Of a stretch of DNA of 64,000 nucleotides, positions 33,364 to 46,073 are shown in pieces. The DNA comes from Raphanus sativus (lineage: Eukaryota > Streptophyta > Magnoliopsida > Brassicales > Brassicaceae), in contig NC_079514.1 in assembly GCF_000801105.2 (NCBI RefSeq), positions 11,346,001 to 11,410,000 of the forward strand, written 5' to 3'. The stretch's first letter is position 1. The number at the start of each line of letters is the position of its first letter. The notes beneath the pieces are model-generated. The model saw nothing but the letters and a program-made list of their open reading frames with translations. It did no database searches and was not told the DNA's origin. The position numbers were made by a program, and so were the translations under genes.

Positions 33364-34817
33364 GGGAAAAGCGCCTATTCCGACCCGAACAATTTCGATC
33401 GTGCTAAATACGACCCGAATAAATGGTCAGTGCCAAATACGACCTGAATTTAATTAAAATTCTAAAAACCTACCCGAACTTCTTAAAACGTGCCTAAATC
33501 TACATTGATTCTAACAGAAGCTAGTCAACCGTTAACAAGATAAAACGACGTCGTTTTGATATACGGTGAAAAGTGCTAATTTCGACCTAAACATTTTTGG
33601 TGGTGCCAAATACAACACGAACACATGGTCGGTGTCAAATACGACCTCAACTTAATATAATTAAAAAAATTACCTGAACTTTTTTAAAATGTGCATAAAT
33701 CTACATTGATTCTAACAGAAATTAGTCAATTGTTAATAAAATAAAACAACGTCGTTTTGATATATATATATATATGTTCATTACATGACTCAAATCCGTG
33801 TCGTGGTACCCTTTTAAAAAGGTACATTAACAATTAGACTAAAGTAACTTTTTGAAATATTATTAGACATTTGAAATTATATAAACTAATAGTTTTCTTC
33901 ATCTTATCCAATTTAAAACTTTGGTGATTGTTTTTATATATTTTAGTTATTGTGTAACATGTCTAATATTTTGAACAAGATATCTTAGTGAAAGAAAAGT
34001 AAAAAGCCTCTTAATATTTTTGAACAAAATTTCAAAATATATAATATTAACTTTGAAAAAAGCCACTTAAGTTTAAAAATAAAAATAATCTATATAAGAA
34101 ATTTTTATAAGTAACTTCAAAATTTTAAGTATATCTAAGATTGTGTAATTACAAATATTGTATTATTTATATTTAGTAAGATATAAGTTTGTTAAAGATA
34201 TGATAAGTAAAAACATGTTATGTATTTATATAAATCAGAAAAAATTATCACCAAAGTTTTAAAATTGAATACGATGAAGAAAAAAATAGTAGTTTATATA
34301 ATTTCAAATTTGTAATAATATTTCAAAAAGTTACTTTTGTCTAGTTGTTAATGTACCTCTTTAAAAAGATACCACATCATTTTTAAGTCCTCGAATGAAC
34401 ATATATTAAAAATATATATATCAAAACAACGTCGTTTTATTTTGTTAACAGTTGACTAACTTATGTTAGATTCAATGTAGATTTATGCACGTTTTAAAAA
34501 ATTCAGGTAATTTTTTTAATTATAATTGAATTCAGATCGTATTTGGCACCGACTATGTATTCGGGTCGTATTTAGCACCACTAAAATTGTTTAGGTCGAA
34601 ATTAGCATTTTTCACCGTATACCAAAACGACGTCGTTTTATGTTGTTAACGGTTGACTAACTTCTGTTAGAGTCAATGTTGATTTAGGCACGTTTTAAGA
34701 AGTTCGGGTAGTTTTTTTGAATTTTAATTAAGTTCAGGTCGTATTTGGCACTGACCATTTGTTCGGGTCGTATTTGGCACGATCGAAATTGTTCGGGTCG
34801 AAATAGGCACTTTTCCC
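33364..34817. mobile_element. Foldback MULE, nearly one long palindrome
   Basis: 1454-bp element starting GGGGAAAAGCGCCTATT and ending with the complement (AAATAGGCACTTTTCCC). It is flanked by the 9-bp duplication GAAAATATT at 33355-33363 and 34818-34826, which marks Mutator. The inverted arms are very long (over 400 bp clearly matching, and partly up to the centre), and each arm is itself a diverged tandem pair of about 200-bp units. Each unit carries an AA(C/T)GACGTCGTTTT-type palindrome (near 33543, 33745, 34424 and 34626). No protein is encoded. Confidence 0.9.
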
Positions 34818-34870
34818 GAAAATATTGTCACTTGTGTCAACTGAAGTCATTCTTCAAGGTACTAGTCTAT

Positions 34871-35203
34871 GGGGGTGATTGGCAAATGCTTTAGAAGTGC
34901 TGTAGGATCTTTTTACAGCCCAAATTATTTCTACAGCCCATATCTTTACCAATCATGCTTTGTAAAGATTTTTTAAAACTACAGATTTTTCTTTCCTTTC
35001 TATTTATTTTTAGCTGTGAAAAGCAATAAATCCAAAGCACTTATTTTTTGTTTTAGAAAATTTATATTGAAATCATTAAATCTTTTTAAACCTACAGCTA
35101 AAATCTTACAGCAAAATTATTTACCGCCACAGCAGAAAATCTACAGATGTATTTTCTACTGCAAAAAAATATAAAGTTACAACTTCTTCCAATCATTCCC
35201 TAT
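34871..35203. mobile_element. MITE with GGGTGATTGG ends
   Basis: Noncoding element rich in CTACAGC / GCTGTAG-type motifs, with imperfect terminal inverted repeats GGGGGTGATTGG and CCAATCATTCCC. Possible target duplication CTAT or TAT; too short to assign a superfamily securely. Confidence 0.6.
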
Positions 35204-35256
35204 AGGATGGCGAATTTGACCATTTTGGCAACATTTTTTATTTAAAATCCATATTT

Positions 35257-35580
35257 TAAGACCATTTCCAATGACACTCTATAATCTCCTCTATATTTTA
35301 CATTGAAATGAAGTAACTCTATTATAGATTTGGATTTGCTCCAATGGTTCACTCTATAATAGAGTTATTCTATAAATAGAGTGAATTATAGAGTTACTGT
35401 ATGTTGCTCTTCCACTCCAAATATAGAATGAAAATCAACATAATTCTATAATTCACTCTATTTATAGAGTTAACTCTATTACAGAGTAAATCATTGGAGC
35501 AAATCTAACTCTATAATAGAGTTATTCTATTTTAATATAAAATATAGAGGAGATTATAGAGTACCACTGGAGATGTCTTA
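35257..35580. mobile_element. Palindromic MITE rich in ACTCTATAATAGAGT
   Basis: Long inverted repeats run from TAAGACCATTTCC at the left to GGAGATGTCTTA at the right, with CTCTATAATCTCCTCTATAT mirrored near each end and several internal ACTCTATAATAGAGT-type palindromes. Transcription in either direction would give a stable hairpin. The sequence reads as one fold-back arm pair around 35405-35420. Confidence 0.75.
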
Positions 35581-36176
35581 AATCTGCGTAGTCTCTTCAA
35601 ATCCAAAGCTACACATCCGCCCCATCGATAATGTTTTTGTGTTGTAAAACATATTCCCACTATTTAGAACTGGGAAGAAGACAGTTAAAAAAAAAGTCAA
35701 TTTCCACCGGCCCATACTCATTTGGCCATTTTCTACTTTCATTTTTTTGTTGACAGATTCTACTTTTATTTGTTTTTTTTTGGTAAAAGCTACTTTCATT
35801 TGTTCATACGTTACACTAATGGGTGTTCGGGCACTGTTCAAATTCGGGTTAAGTAGTTCGGATTCGGTATAGAGATATACAACTTGTTCAGATATTTTGT
35901 ATTTCGAATCGGGTTTGGGTATTTTTAGTTCGAGTTTACTTATTTTAGATCGAGTTCGGATATTTAGATTTTAAGTTTCTTTTATTTAAAAATATAATTT
36001 TCATTTAACTGATTTTTTATTTTTAATAGATTGAGTGATTAATAGATTTGGAGATAATATTTAAAAAATAAATAAACATTAATTTGGTCATTAAAAAAAT
36101 TGATTGTAACTTTTGTAAATACATAAAACAAAAAGCTTGAAATGTATTTTAAGTGAGTATCAAATCATTTTATATG

Positions 36177-36234
<58 letters not shown>

Positions 36235-36292
36235 GATTTAAAAATAGGTGTAACATCAATATAAATAATTTAAATAAATAAAATATGTAAAT
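35581..36292. other. Spacer with a (TA)n microsatellite
   Basis: AT-rich. A TTCGGGTTTGGGT / TTCGAGTTCGGAT-like repetitive segment occurs at about 35825-35970, and a pure (TA)n run at about 36180-36229. No genes. Confidence 0.55.
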
Positions 36293-39200
36293 CTTATTAT
36301 ATAAAGCGTGGTTCTTCAAAGTTACTAATTAACATGATTGCGATACGTGTCATTAAAAATTTTAAGATTGCGACATGTATTAATCTATATTATAATTAAA
36401 AATATATATTAAGATAATAAAAGTAAGTATATCTACCATTTTAAAATCCTAAATAAAACATAGTTGCAAATAATTATTTGATAGTAATTTTCTTTTTAAT
36501 ATTTTTAAAGAGGTTAAAATTTATAATGATATAAAATAAATATACTAAGATAACAAAAAAACAAAATTTGAAATAAATTAATTTTAAAATTGATTTAATA
36601 GTAAAAAAGAAATTTTTAAAAATACTTAATAATATTCTAAAATTACTTTATAGGAAACTTGGTTCTTCAAAGTTGTTAACTAACATGATTGTGACACATG
36701 ACAATTATATATTTAAAGTTGTGATATGTGTTAAACTACTTCGTAATTTAAAATAAATATATAAGATAATAAAAACAATTTTTGGTGAAATTAATTATAT
36801 AGTAAATTTCCATTTTAAAAATCTTAAACAAAATATTAGTTAATAGTAATTTTCTTTTTTAATAATGCGACATGTTTTAGAATATATCATGATTAAAACA
36901 ATATATACTAAGAAAATAAAAACAAAAACGAATTTCGAAATTATTAAATAGTAAAAAAGAAAATTTAAAAACTTAATAATATTCTTTTAGAAATATTATT
37001 TGATAGTAATTTTTCTTTTAATATTTTGAAGTTGTGTTAGAATATCTCATGATTAAAAAATATATATACTAATAAAATTAAAAGAAATTGAAGAAATAAT
37101 TTTCGTAAATTTAATAGTAAACTAGATACTGACCTGCCCTTTCAAAGGGCGGGTATATTTTTGTTTTAATTTTTTTAAAAGAAATTTAATGTTATATTTG
37201 TATTTTTTGTAATTATATTTGTGTTTTTTTTGTAGTCATATCTGTATATTATTTGTGTATATTTTTTTAGAAAAAATATTAGTAAAAGTTTTGATAGTTG
37301 TATTGAATTTGTGATGTTATATAATTATAAATTTGTACCCAGTGTTTTGAAACCCAATCTGTACCAGCAGTTGAACCGATAAGTCCGGTGATTCGTTATA
37401 TAATCTGATTTGAATTTTAGAAAAAATCATTATTTACTAATCCAGTAAAACTCACGAAAACCCGCTAAAACCCGTAACCCGGCTATCAGTTGAACTAATA
37501 CGTAAGTTTTAGTTATTAACCTTTTTTCATTTTTAGTTATACTATTATAATATGTTTGTATTCTAATTAGGAAGTTAGATTCTGACTCGCCTTTTTAAGG
37601 GATTGATATATTTTTTGTTTTACATATCTTATTTAGAAATTTAATTTGTATATTTATGGTTTTCTTTGTAATCATATTTGGGTAAAAATTTTTTTTAAAA
37701 AAATGTTAATAAGATATTTGATAATTGTATTAAATTCGTGATGTTGCATGATTAAACATTTGTACCATAGCCATTTTATACATTACTTTGTAATTTATTT
37801 TAAAAAGTTATTAATTTTTTTTAAAATAACAAAATTAAAACAATTTTTTTTAATAAACAAATAGTAATTAAATAGATAAAATTATATGTTTTCATTAAGT
37901 TTTCGTGATATATAATGAAAATAACGTTATTATGATACATAATAATTTGTCATGTAATTAAAAATATGTTTTTAAAATTTTGAACAAATGTAAATGGAAA
38001 GACACACTTTAGTTATGTCATCTTATTCCATTTTTTTTATATTACACGTAATTTCAGCTTGTTTCAAATTTAAGTTCGTTCTTATTATTGTATATGGTTT
38101 CAAATCACGAAACTTTTTTCAAACCATATACCTAGTTGGTTGTTATAGTATATGGTTTTTTGGTTATGACTCAAGCACGTAGAAATATAACATATATAAT
38201 TAATAATTTGAGATGATGGAGGAATATATAATGATCGGAGTGAAAGTAGGAACAGTTTTTTTTTAAACATAACTGTCGTCTTATATAAGAATTATTAAAG
38301 AAGTGGATTCCTATAATTGTGGGAAAAACAGAGTAAACAAATGAAAAGTAATAGCAATTATGTAAAAGGTTTTATATTGATTGGTAAAATATTCTAAATC
38401 GTTAGATATATAGGTAGTTTAGTTGGTCAATTTTTCATTTCTCATTTTACCTTTAATGAGCTTTTAAATATTAGGCAAATCCATAATGGCATGAAAAGTA
38501 ATATTCCAGGAAAAGGTAGGGGTAAATCCAAAAAAGGATCTTGATTTAATAGTATTGATTTTAATTTTAAAAAAATATTTAGTTGTAAAATTTAATTTTT
38601 AAAATTATTTAGTAGTAATATTTAGAAAATTTCCTTTTTACAAATCTTAAAGAAGAGAAGTTTGTAAAATAACTTAATAGTAATTAAAAACCTTATTATA
38701 AGTATTATTAATAGTAATTTTCCATTTTTAAAATCTTATTATAAAAAGTTTAGTTCTTCAAAATTACTATTTAACATAATTGTGACATATGTCAAACTTT
38801 TTGTTAAGATGGTTACATGTGTCAAAAATATGATACAATTTTTCTAAAGGATTTAAAAGAGATTAGGAAAAAAGAAAATTCTCATTACAAAAATAGTTTT
38901 TTTAAATTTCAATTTATGAATTAGTATTTTTAGAAAAGGAAAATTTTAAAAATTACCATTTTATATTATATATTGTTAAAAATATTTGATAGTAATTTTA
39001 ATTTTCAGATTCCGACATGTGTCAATAAATTTTTAAGATTGTGACATGTATCAAAATATGATACAATTCTTTTTTTAAGAATTTAAAAGAGATTAAGAAA
39101 AAGGAAAATTCTCATTACAAAAATAGTGTTTTAAAGTTATATTTTACGATTTCGTATTTAAAAAAAAGGAAAGTTACAAAATTACCATTTTTAGTATTTT

Positions 39201-41280
39201 ACATTGTATATTTTAAATATATTTGATAGTAGTTTTCATCATAAAAATTGTGACACGTGTTAAAAATGATACAATTCTCTCTTCTTCATGATTTAAAAGA
39301 GGTAGAAAAACAATTCATTAAAAATAGTATTTTATGGTTCTTTTTAAATTTTATAAAAATTACTGTTATATTGTTTTTTACAATTACATATTGTTTAAAA
39401 ATTGATCATAATTTCTTCAAAATTGATCAAAATAATTGTAAAAAGCTATTTGAAAATAATTATTTTTAAAAGCTTTTTTATAACTTTTTTTTTAAGATAT
39501 TAAAGAAAGAGAATTATAAAATATAAATGTTAACTTTCAAGAAACAAATATTAAACAAAACCGAATTATAAAATCCAACAAGTACAATAAGTGATTTAAT
39601 AAAAACTAACTATTAAATAAATAATATTACTTTTTTAAAGTCTAAACTAAAGAAAATTGTAAAAGTACTCTTATTAATTTCTTATAATTAACTAACTTTC
39701 CTTTTTAATATAAAATTGTATGTTAAACAATTATGACAAAAAAGCTACAAATATTTTACATCTATATTTAGGTTTAACTTCCACATATTATTTTTACAAA
39801 ACACAATAGTATTTATGTGAAATATATTACATAAGTATTTTCTTTAAATTTCTTTACACTACTCAATTTGTTTTATCATCTTTGCTACATCTTATGAAAC
39901 TAACATAATTTTTTTTTAATTGTGAGGTTGTTGTTGTACATGAGTATGTGTGTACATGATGAATATGTGTTTGTACATATAAGACAAATATATAATTAAC
40001 TAAACATAATTATTTTTATAAAACCAATTTATGAGTATAAAAATCTTAAAGAAAAACTAATTATAGAATAATTAATTTTCCCTTTCTAAAATTCTAAAAA
40101 AATAAAAAAAAATTTAATTTCTTTTAACTAACTAACTCTAAATTTTAATAATTTGTGTTAAAAATTTTATAAACCAAAAATTACTTCAAATATTTCACTC
40201 AATATCACTGTAACATGTGTCGATTAAAAAAATATATTGTGAATGTATCAATAAAAATCTGTCATTACTTTAAAAATGTAAAAATATTAGTGATACTTAA
40301 AAACAAATTTTGAAATGGCAATATAGTTAATATTAACTTGAAATAATTATTTCATAGTAATTTTATTTTTCTAGATCCTAGACAAAATATAACTGTAAAT
40401 TATTATGTAATATTAAATTATTTTTCTAAAACACTAAAACACTGTAAAAGAATATTTTATAGTTGTTTTCCTTTTTTCTTAAAACAAAATCCTAAACAAA
40501 AGAGATTTGTATCTTATTTTTAAGTCATAACCAAAAGAAAACTGTAAAAACTTATTTGATAAACATTTTAATAGAGAATTTGATGATGAACATGATACTA
40601 AAAATTATTAATTTTCAAAAAGAAGTGTAAAATTAGTATTGATATAAATTGTAAAAAGAGTAATTTTAGAATTATTTACTAGTAACTATAAATAATTATT
40701 TTATAGCAATTTATTTATTTCTAAAATTCTAAAGAGAAGATAATTTTATAAGGTTATATAACAGTAATTATTTATTTCTAAAATCCTAATAAAAATGTAA
40801 AAGAGTATTTAAGATTATTTTTATTTTTTTATTGTAACTATTTTTTTTTTATAAAATAGAACATTTCCCTTTTTGAAAAAAATTCTAGCAAAATAAAAAT
40901 TTAAAAAATTATTTAATAAAACATTATATTAGTATATAAGAAAATGTATAATGTTATCATTTACTTGATTGGGGTTATTTGACTTTCAATTTTTTTTATT
41001 TTTCATTCAATTTCTTATTTTGGGTTTGGTTTCAATTCAAAAATTTAGGTATAATATTTTTTCTAATCCAAGTAGAAAGTTGATAACAATTCATCTATGT
41101 AACATTATTACAAAATACAAATTTTAACTTGAACTTATTTATGAAAATCATTTTTTAGTTATAAAATAAATTTCACAACATATGCAAATCAATTATAAAA
41201 CTATAATAAATGATTATTATTTTATGTTTTCTATTAAATTAAAACATCAAACAAAATCGTTGCAACGGGCTCATATCTAG
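36293..41280 (+). mobile_element. Nested Helitron cluster
   Basis: A 5 kb AT-rich stretch built from related Helitron sequence. Helitron-type 5' starts, TCTTATTATA(T/A)AA followed by GGTTCTTCAAAGTT and ACATGATTGCGACA-like sequence, appear at 36293 and 38734, with a degenerate third copy near 36650. The plus-strand 3' end is at 41280: hairpin CGTTGCAACG, then CTAG directly before T. Many degraded repeats (TTTGATAGTAATTTTC, GTGACATGTGTC) lie between. No Rep/helicase ORF is present. Which start belongs to which end cannot be settled by eye. Confidence 0.65.
37122..38544 (-). mobile_element. Helitron nested on the opposite strand
   Basis: On the minus strand a Helitron 3' terminus is clear: hairpin GCCCTTTGAAAGGGC, then CTAG directly before T, at 37122-37145. 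The 5' end is less sure; a TCAAGATCCTTTTTTGG start after A at 38544 would give 1423 bp and restores TTTAATAGTA-type sequence on both sides. A second, decayed hairpin of the same type lies near 37573. Confidence 0.5.
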
Positions 41281-41516
41281 TTAAAATATAAAGTTAAGTA
41301 TACATATGTTCAAATAAAATAATAATGGTGATAATTTATACGTACGTTTCCGGAAACTACTTGTTAAAGACCGATGTGATGATTAATTCTGATTCAGTTC
41401 AGATGTTGACGTATGATTGATGGCAATGTTTTTTTTGGTAACTAATCATATTAAGATTTTATTAGTACTATTTTTTGACAGAAGATTTATTTTTTGAAAC
41501 TGATTTTTCGCAGAAG

Positions 41517-42199
41517 TCCCCTAGACTATATTTGAGAAGTGATTTTGCCACATGCCCTCTCTACAATCACTCTCACAAAAATAATATGACATGGCTATTA
41601 AAATTGATGACATGGCTTATAGTTTAATATGACATGGACAATTACATTTAATGTTAATTTTTATTTTTGGTAAACTTTTTAAAATATGGTAATAACTTAT
41701 ATATTACTTTTAATATCGATTTATATTTTTAGAATTTGTTTTTAGAATATGGTAATAACTCCTAAATCATCATTAAAATAAATATATTCAAATATGGGAT
41801 TACAAATTTCGAAATATATTTTATTACTAAAATTTTCGAAAATGTATACAATTAGACTATATTTGAGAAGACTATATCTGAGAAGTGATTTTGCCACATG
41901 TTCTCTCTACAATCATTCTCACAAAAATAATATGACATGGCTATTAAAATTGATGACATGGCTTATAGTTTAATATAACATGGACAATTACATTTAATGT
42001 TAATTTTTATTTCTGGTAAATTTTTTAAAATACGGTAATAACTTATATATTATTTTTAATGTCGATTATACTTTTAGAAATTGTATAAGAAAAAAAAATA
42101 AAAATTAATAAAATTTTATTTTAAATATAATTTATATTTATCTGTCAAAAAAAAATATTTTAAATTTTTTTACTGCACATGGTGCAGGAAAACACCTGG
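41517..42199 (+). mobile_element. Helitron with internal tandem duplication
   Basis: The 3' terminus is visible at 42199: hairpin CTGCACATGGTGCAG, then CTGG directly before T, fitting the Helitron CTRR rule. The start is tentative (TCCCCTAGACTATATTTG). Internally a segment of about 200 bases (AGAAGTGATTTTGCCACATG, ACATGGCTATTAAAATTGAT and so on) is repeated with a period of about 347 bases (41535 and 41882). Confidence 0.55.
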
Positions 42200-43199
42200 T
42201 TAAAAGTAAATTAGTAGTGGATTCAGGGCTGAGTGGATTAAAGAAAAAAACTACAACACCAAAGCAAAGAAAAGCAAACACTAAGAGCAAAGACCTAAGA
42301 TCAACAACAGCGAAGGACCTAAACACAGAAGGAGGACAAAAAGGACAAGGTGTCAAGGTGAGACCAGATGACAATGATTTTTGTTTTGCGAAAGTGACTC
42401 CTAAAACGTCAGAAATTGTGGAGAAGGTTATGAGCAAGGTGAAAGTGATAAGGATTTGATGAATATCATCTATTTAGAGCATTTTTAATTCTAATACATT
42501 TTACACCTTTCTTTTTATCAACGACATTTTTACACTTCAAAATGAATTTTACAGTAAAACAACTTAACTCATTTTTACTATTATTCTATTTATTGAACAA
42601 TGATTTTATTTTTACTCAATTATTCTAATTTTATCTAAAATGTGATAGAGTTTAGAATGGAAAATCAACACTGTTATGGAATTATTGCATTTCAAAAAAA
42701 AATTAAGTAATATTTTTGAGAAGCTTTTGATAAAGTCACAAACGAACACCCAAACTTTTGGGATGTGATAAGTCGATAAACCACATCCCACTCTATATTT
42801 CAGACATTGGTATGATCTCTTTTCTCATCTCGTTACGCTCCTGCGTTCGAATCTAGTGGATCGCCCTACATTCATCTTCGTTACTATCTCTCAATCACTG
42901 GCGGAGGCCTCTACTGAAGAGGGTGATCAAATGACCCAGATGAATTTTTTTGATTAACAAAATTTACATGTACTTTTATAAACTAAGAAAATGCTACAAT
43001 CTTGGGTGTATTGACCCATATAATTCATATTAATTATCAACTTGCCCCACCCAAAAGATTGGCCTGCTCTCAGTCCTTTGCGTGTCCAGAGTTCTATAAT
43101 TTCAGCCTTGAAGTATATTGTTACAAAAGATCATATGTAGATAAGATAATTGGTCATTAAGAAAGGTTGTGGTTGATAACCGAACCAAATTCAAAGTAC
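42200..43199. other. Spacer with an unrecognised open frame
   Basis: An 80-codon frame at 42217-42459 (+), Lys/Thr-rich (beginning MDSGLSGLKKKTTTPKQ), matches no family I recognise and could be a captured fragment. The remainder is AT-rich. A short segment at 42820-42870 contains GCGTTCGAATC, resembling an RNA polymerase III B box, but without a clear A box. Confidence 0.35.
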
Positions 43200-43407
43200 T
43201 TTTTTTTGAAACCAAAAAGGTTAAACCCGGGTCAATGATGACACAAGCCTAACCCCCGGGTGGAGGTACAGCCCACGGATAGACCCTCTCCTGGGCATTC
43301 AAATGAGTCGAAAGTAATGGACCCATATCCGTATGGCCAATGGGAATCGAACCCGAGACCGTATTGAGGCTGAAGCTCTCTCAAGTACCACTAGGCTAAC
43401 CCCACTG
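43200..43407 (-). mobile_element. tRNA-derived SINE
   Basis: Read on the minus strand it begins GTGGGGTTAGCCTAGTGG. This contains a pol III A box (TAGCCTAGTGG), with a canonical B box GGTTCGATTCC about 35 bases on. It ends in an A-run (T-run at 43201-43210). Length about 205 bp fits plant SINEs. No target duplication was found. The surrounding tRNA-like fold is lost, so it is not a tRNA gene. Confidence 0.75.
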
Positions 43408-43418
43408 TTAGTGGGAAG

Positions 43419-43606
<188 letters not shown>

Positions 43607-44241
43607 AACCATGTTGCCGTTTTCTCTCTCTTTGTTATATCAAGAAATGCTGTTGTCCTAGATATTTTTGTACATTGCACATCTTAATTTTAATTTGAGG
43701 TTCTAATCTTTGAACTGTCTCCATCTCCCTTCTGCTGCGTGAGAGCGTTGGTTACAATATCGGCATGGGTGACGGTGTTTGGGTGACCACTGCGATTCTC
43801 AATCGGAATTTACTGGTTTTATTGTAAGACAACCTGCTAATGGCGCTTTCTTTCTTTATACTGCTGTGTAATCTCATTGTCGACTTTACTCACAATAGAC
43901 GTCTATGTTTGGAAAAATTCAAAGTACTTCACATTTCACAAACAAGGATCTCTAGAAATTATTGCTCAAGCGAAAGAGTAGACTCATTTATCGTGCTAAG
44001 AAATAACATACTAGGATTACGACACAACTTGTAGCGAGCAGATCTGCTTGGTACACTACACCACGTAAGAGTTCATACTTTTAGGGAACAAACATAGAGA
44101 AAATTAAAAAAAAAACACTAAAACGTAAATACGAGTTCTTTGCTTTTTCGACAAGCAACTAAACCAAAACACACAAACTTCAGACACTTACTACTACTAC
44201 TACTTCTTCTTCTTCACTGGACTTACTTGTGCCACACTCTT
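43607..44241. other. Spacer and 3' flank of AN3
   Basis: Begins with what looks like the 3' untranslated part of the kinase fragment, then AT-rich sequence leading into the AN3 3' flank. An ACT/TTC-triplet run lies at 44190-44217. No gene seen. Confidence 0.45.
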
Positions 44242-46073
44242 TCAGTTCCCATCGTCTGATGACTTCAAGTAGAGTGTTTCTCCACCATCCCCTGAGCTCC
44301 CTCCTCTGCCTTCACCACTCCCCATCTCCGGCTTCCCACGGCCAAATTCATGAAACCCACCAGCCTCTCCCTGAAGGATATGGAGACCACTGCTTCCTCC
44401 TCCGCTGCTAGAGCTCATCCCCAGCTGGCTATGGTGCAACTGCTGATGCTGAAGCGTTGCATAAGGCTGTTGCTGCTGCTGACCATACATCATCGAAGAA
44501 CGAGCTGCCATAAGAGACTGCTGAGTCATCTGCTGCTGTTGAGTCGCCTGTTGCTGCTGCAAATAGTGTGACGCTCCTTCTCCTTGAATCAACCCACCAC
44601 CACCAGATCCATACTACCAAAAATACCAATGACTTTTTGTCAGTATCATACAACAAATTTGAGTACTCTTCTGATTTAACTGTTTACCTGGCCATGCACG
44701 CTTGGAGGTTGAGGCTGAGAATCTGCTATTGCAGCCAAGTACATCAGGTTGCGTTGAAGCCTTGCCTGATTCCTGTCAAGATAAGATTTTACCCTTACGT
44801 TCATATCCTAAAGACAAGTGGAAATCAAGGAGATAATGTTTGCTCTTACTCGGCACACTCGCTGAGCTTTCCAGAGTTTTGAGATTCAACTATCTTCAGA
44901 ATCAAAGACTTGTTCTCGTCCAAGTACTACAGATTAAGAACATCATAACCTTTTATTAATCAGCAACGGTACGAACAGAATCTATTATCAAAGATTTGAT
45001 ATTTTCTTTGTACGAATAAAGACATAGAAAACTCAAAGAGACCCCAGTATTCCAGACTTATCAAAAGACAAAAAAAAATCGTTGAAACATAGCAAAAGTT
45101 GTATGAAAGATTTTCTTTCGAAAAGATTTGAGAAAGGACCACATAAAAAGTGAGGTTTAGGACCACTAAAAGTTATATATCTGGTCATGTAAGGAAAAGA
45201 AGGAACACTTGGACAGCTTATACATATTAGATCTAAATCTAATGATAACAATCTAAACAGGACCACCACATTTCACATAAAAAGGCTTTGTGGTTTTTGC
45301 CATCAATGAAACTTCCAGAACCCGAAAACCAAGACAAACTTGAAATGTGAACAATCTTCAGTTCCCAAGATTTGTCTGTTTCGAACACATTATTATTTCA
45401 TTACATGTTTCAAGAACTTAAAACAGCTGGACCCTAAACTTGTTTTTTTCATAGAGAGAATCTCTTCAACCGTTGGAGTTTGAACATGTATAGGCCTCAC
45501 TTTTTTCAAGCCCTTCGGGTTTAGACAAATGATTTCTGTCTAAGCCGCCTATTAAAAAGATAGCGATGTAAAGTGATTTACGAAACCCTTTGTGGACAAG
45601 AAAAAAACTTGAATCATTCAATAGGTGACCTGGTAAAAGAAGATGCACAATACAGAAGATCAAAACACCTAACAACCAAACACTACTACCGATATACTAA
45701 AACTAATTTATCATGGAATAAACATGAAAACAAGAACAAGAAACCCTATAACCAAAATCTCACAAGTATTTTTCTTTTTAATCTCAGAAGTTTTAGTTTA
45801 GTTACACCCATTAGAAAATCCATCATTTAAATATGTTGTGAGAGAGCAAAAGAAAAGGGTGTATCTGGTTCTTTCAAGCGAAATTTCATCACTTCTGTTA
45901 TTTTAAAAATTCAAAGAAACATAAATAATAAAGAAAGAGATGGTATAATATAAGTTGCAGAAGTAGTAGAAGGAGAAGAAGAAGAAGAAAACCTGCTGGA
46001 TATGATCAGAGGTGACATTGCTGGGGTAGTAACCAGCCATCATGGGCTGCATCTGCATCAGGTGCTGTTGCAT
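44242..46073 (-). CDS. AN3: AN3 / GIF1 transcriptional co-activator, 4 exons
   Basis: ANGUSTIFOLIA3/GRF-INTERACTING FACTOR1 pairs with GROWTH-REGULATING FACTOR proteins and SWI/SNF remodelers in the nucleus to drive leaf cell proliferation. Exons (minus) are 45993-46073, 44850-44926, 44688-44772 and 44242-44613, all GT-AG with closing phases, giving 204 residues (Arabidopsis about 210). The start at 46073 gives MQQHLMQMQPMMAGYYPSN, the family N-terminus; the open frame upstream is leader. The SNH/SSXT domain spans exons 1-3 (DHIQQYLDENKSLILKIVES, NQARLQRNLMYLAAIADSQ). The rest is Gln-rich, then Gly/Ser-rich, ending LYLKSSDDGN. Intron 1 is long (1066 bp). A GA/CT-rich leader with a GAGAGA run lies at 46180-46420. 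Confidence 0.97.

Noticed and set aside
43285..43407. Possible tRNA gene (A and B boxes on the minus strand)
   Set aside because: No acceptor stem or anticodon stem can be drawn, and an A-tail follows; it is a SINE.
44229..44882. Frames on the plus strand across AN3 exons
   Set aside because: Shadows of CAG-rich AN3 exons; the minus-strand exons match a known protein end to end.
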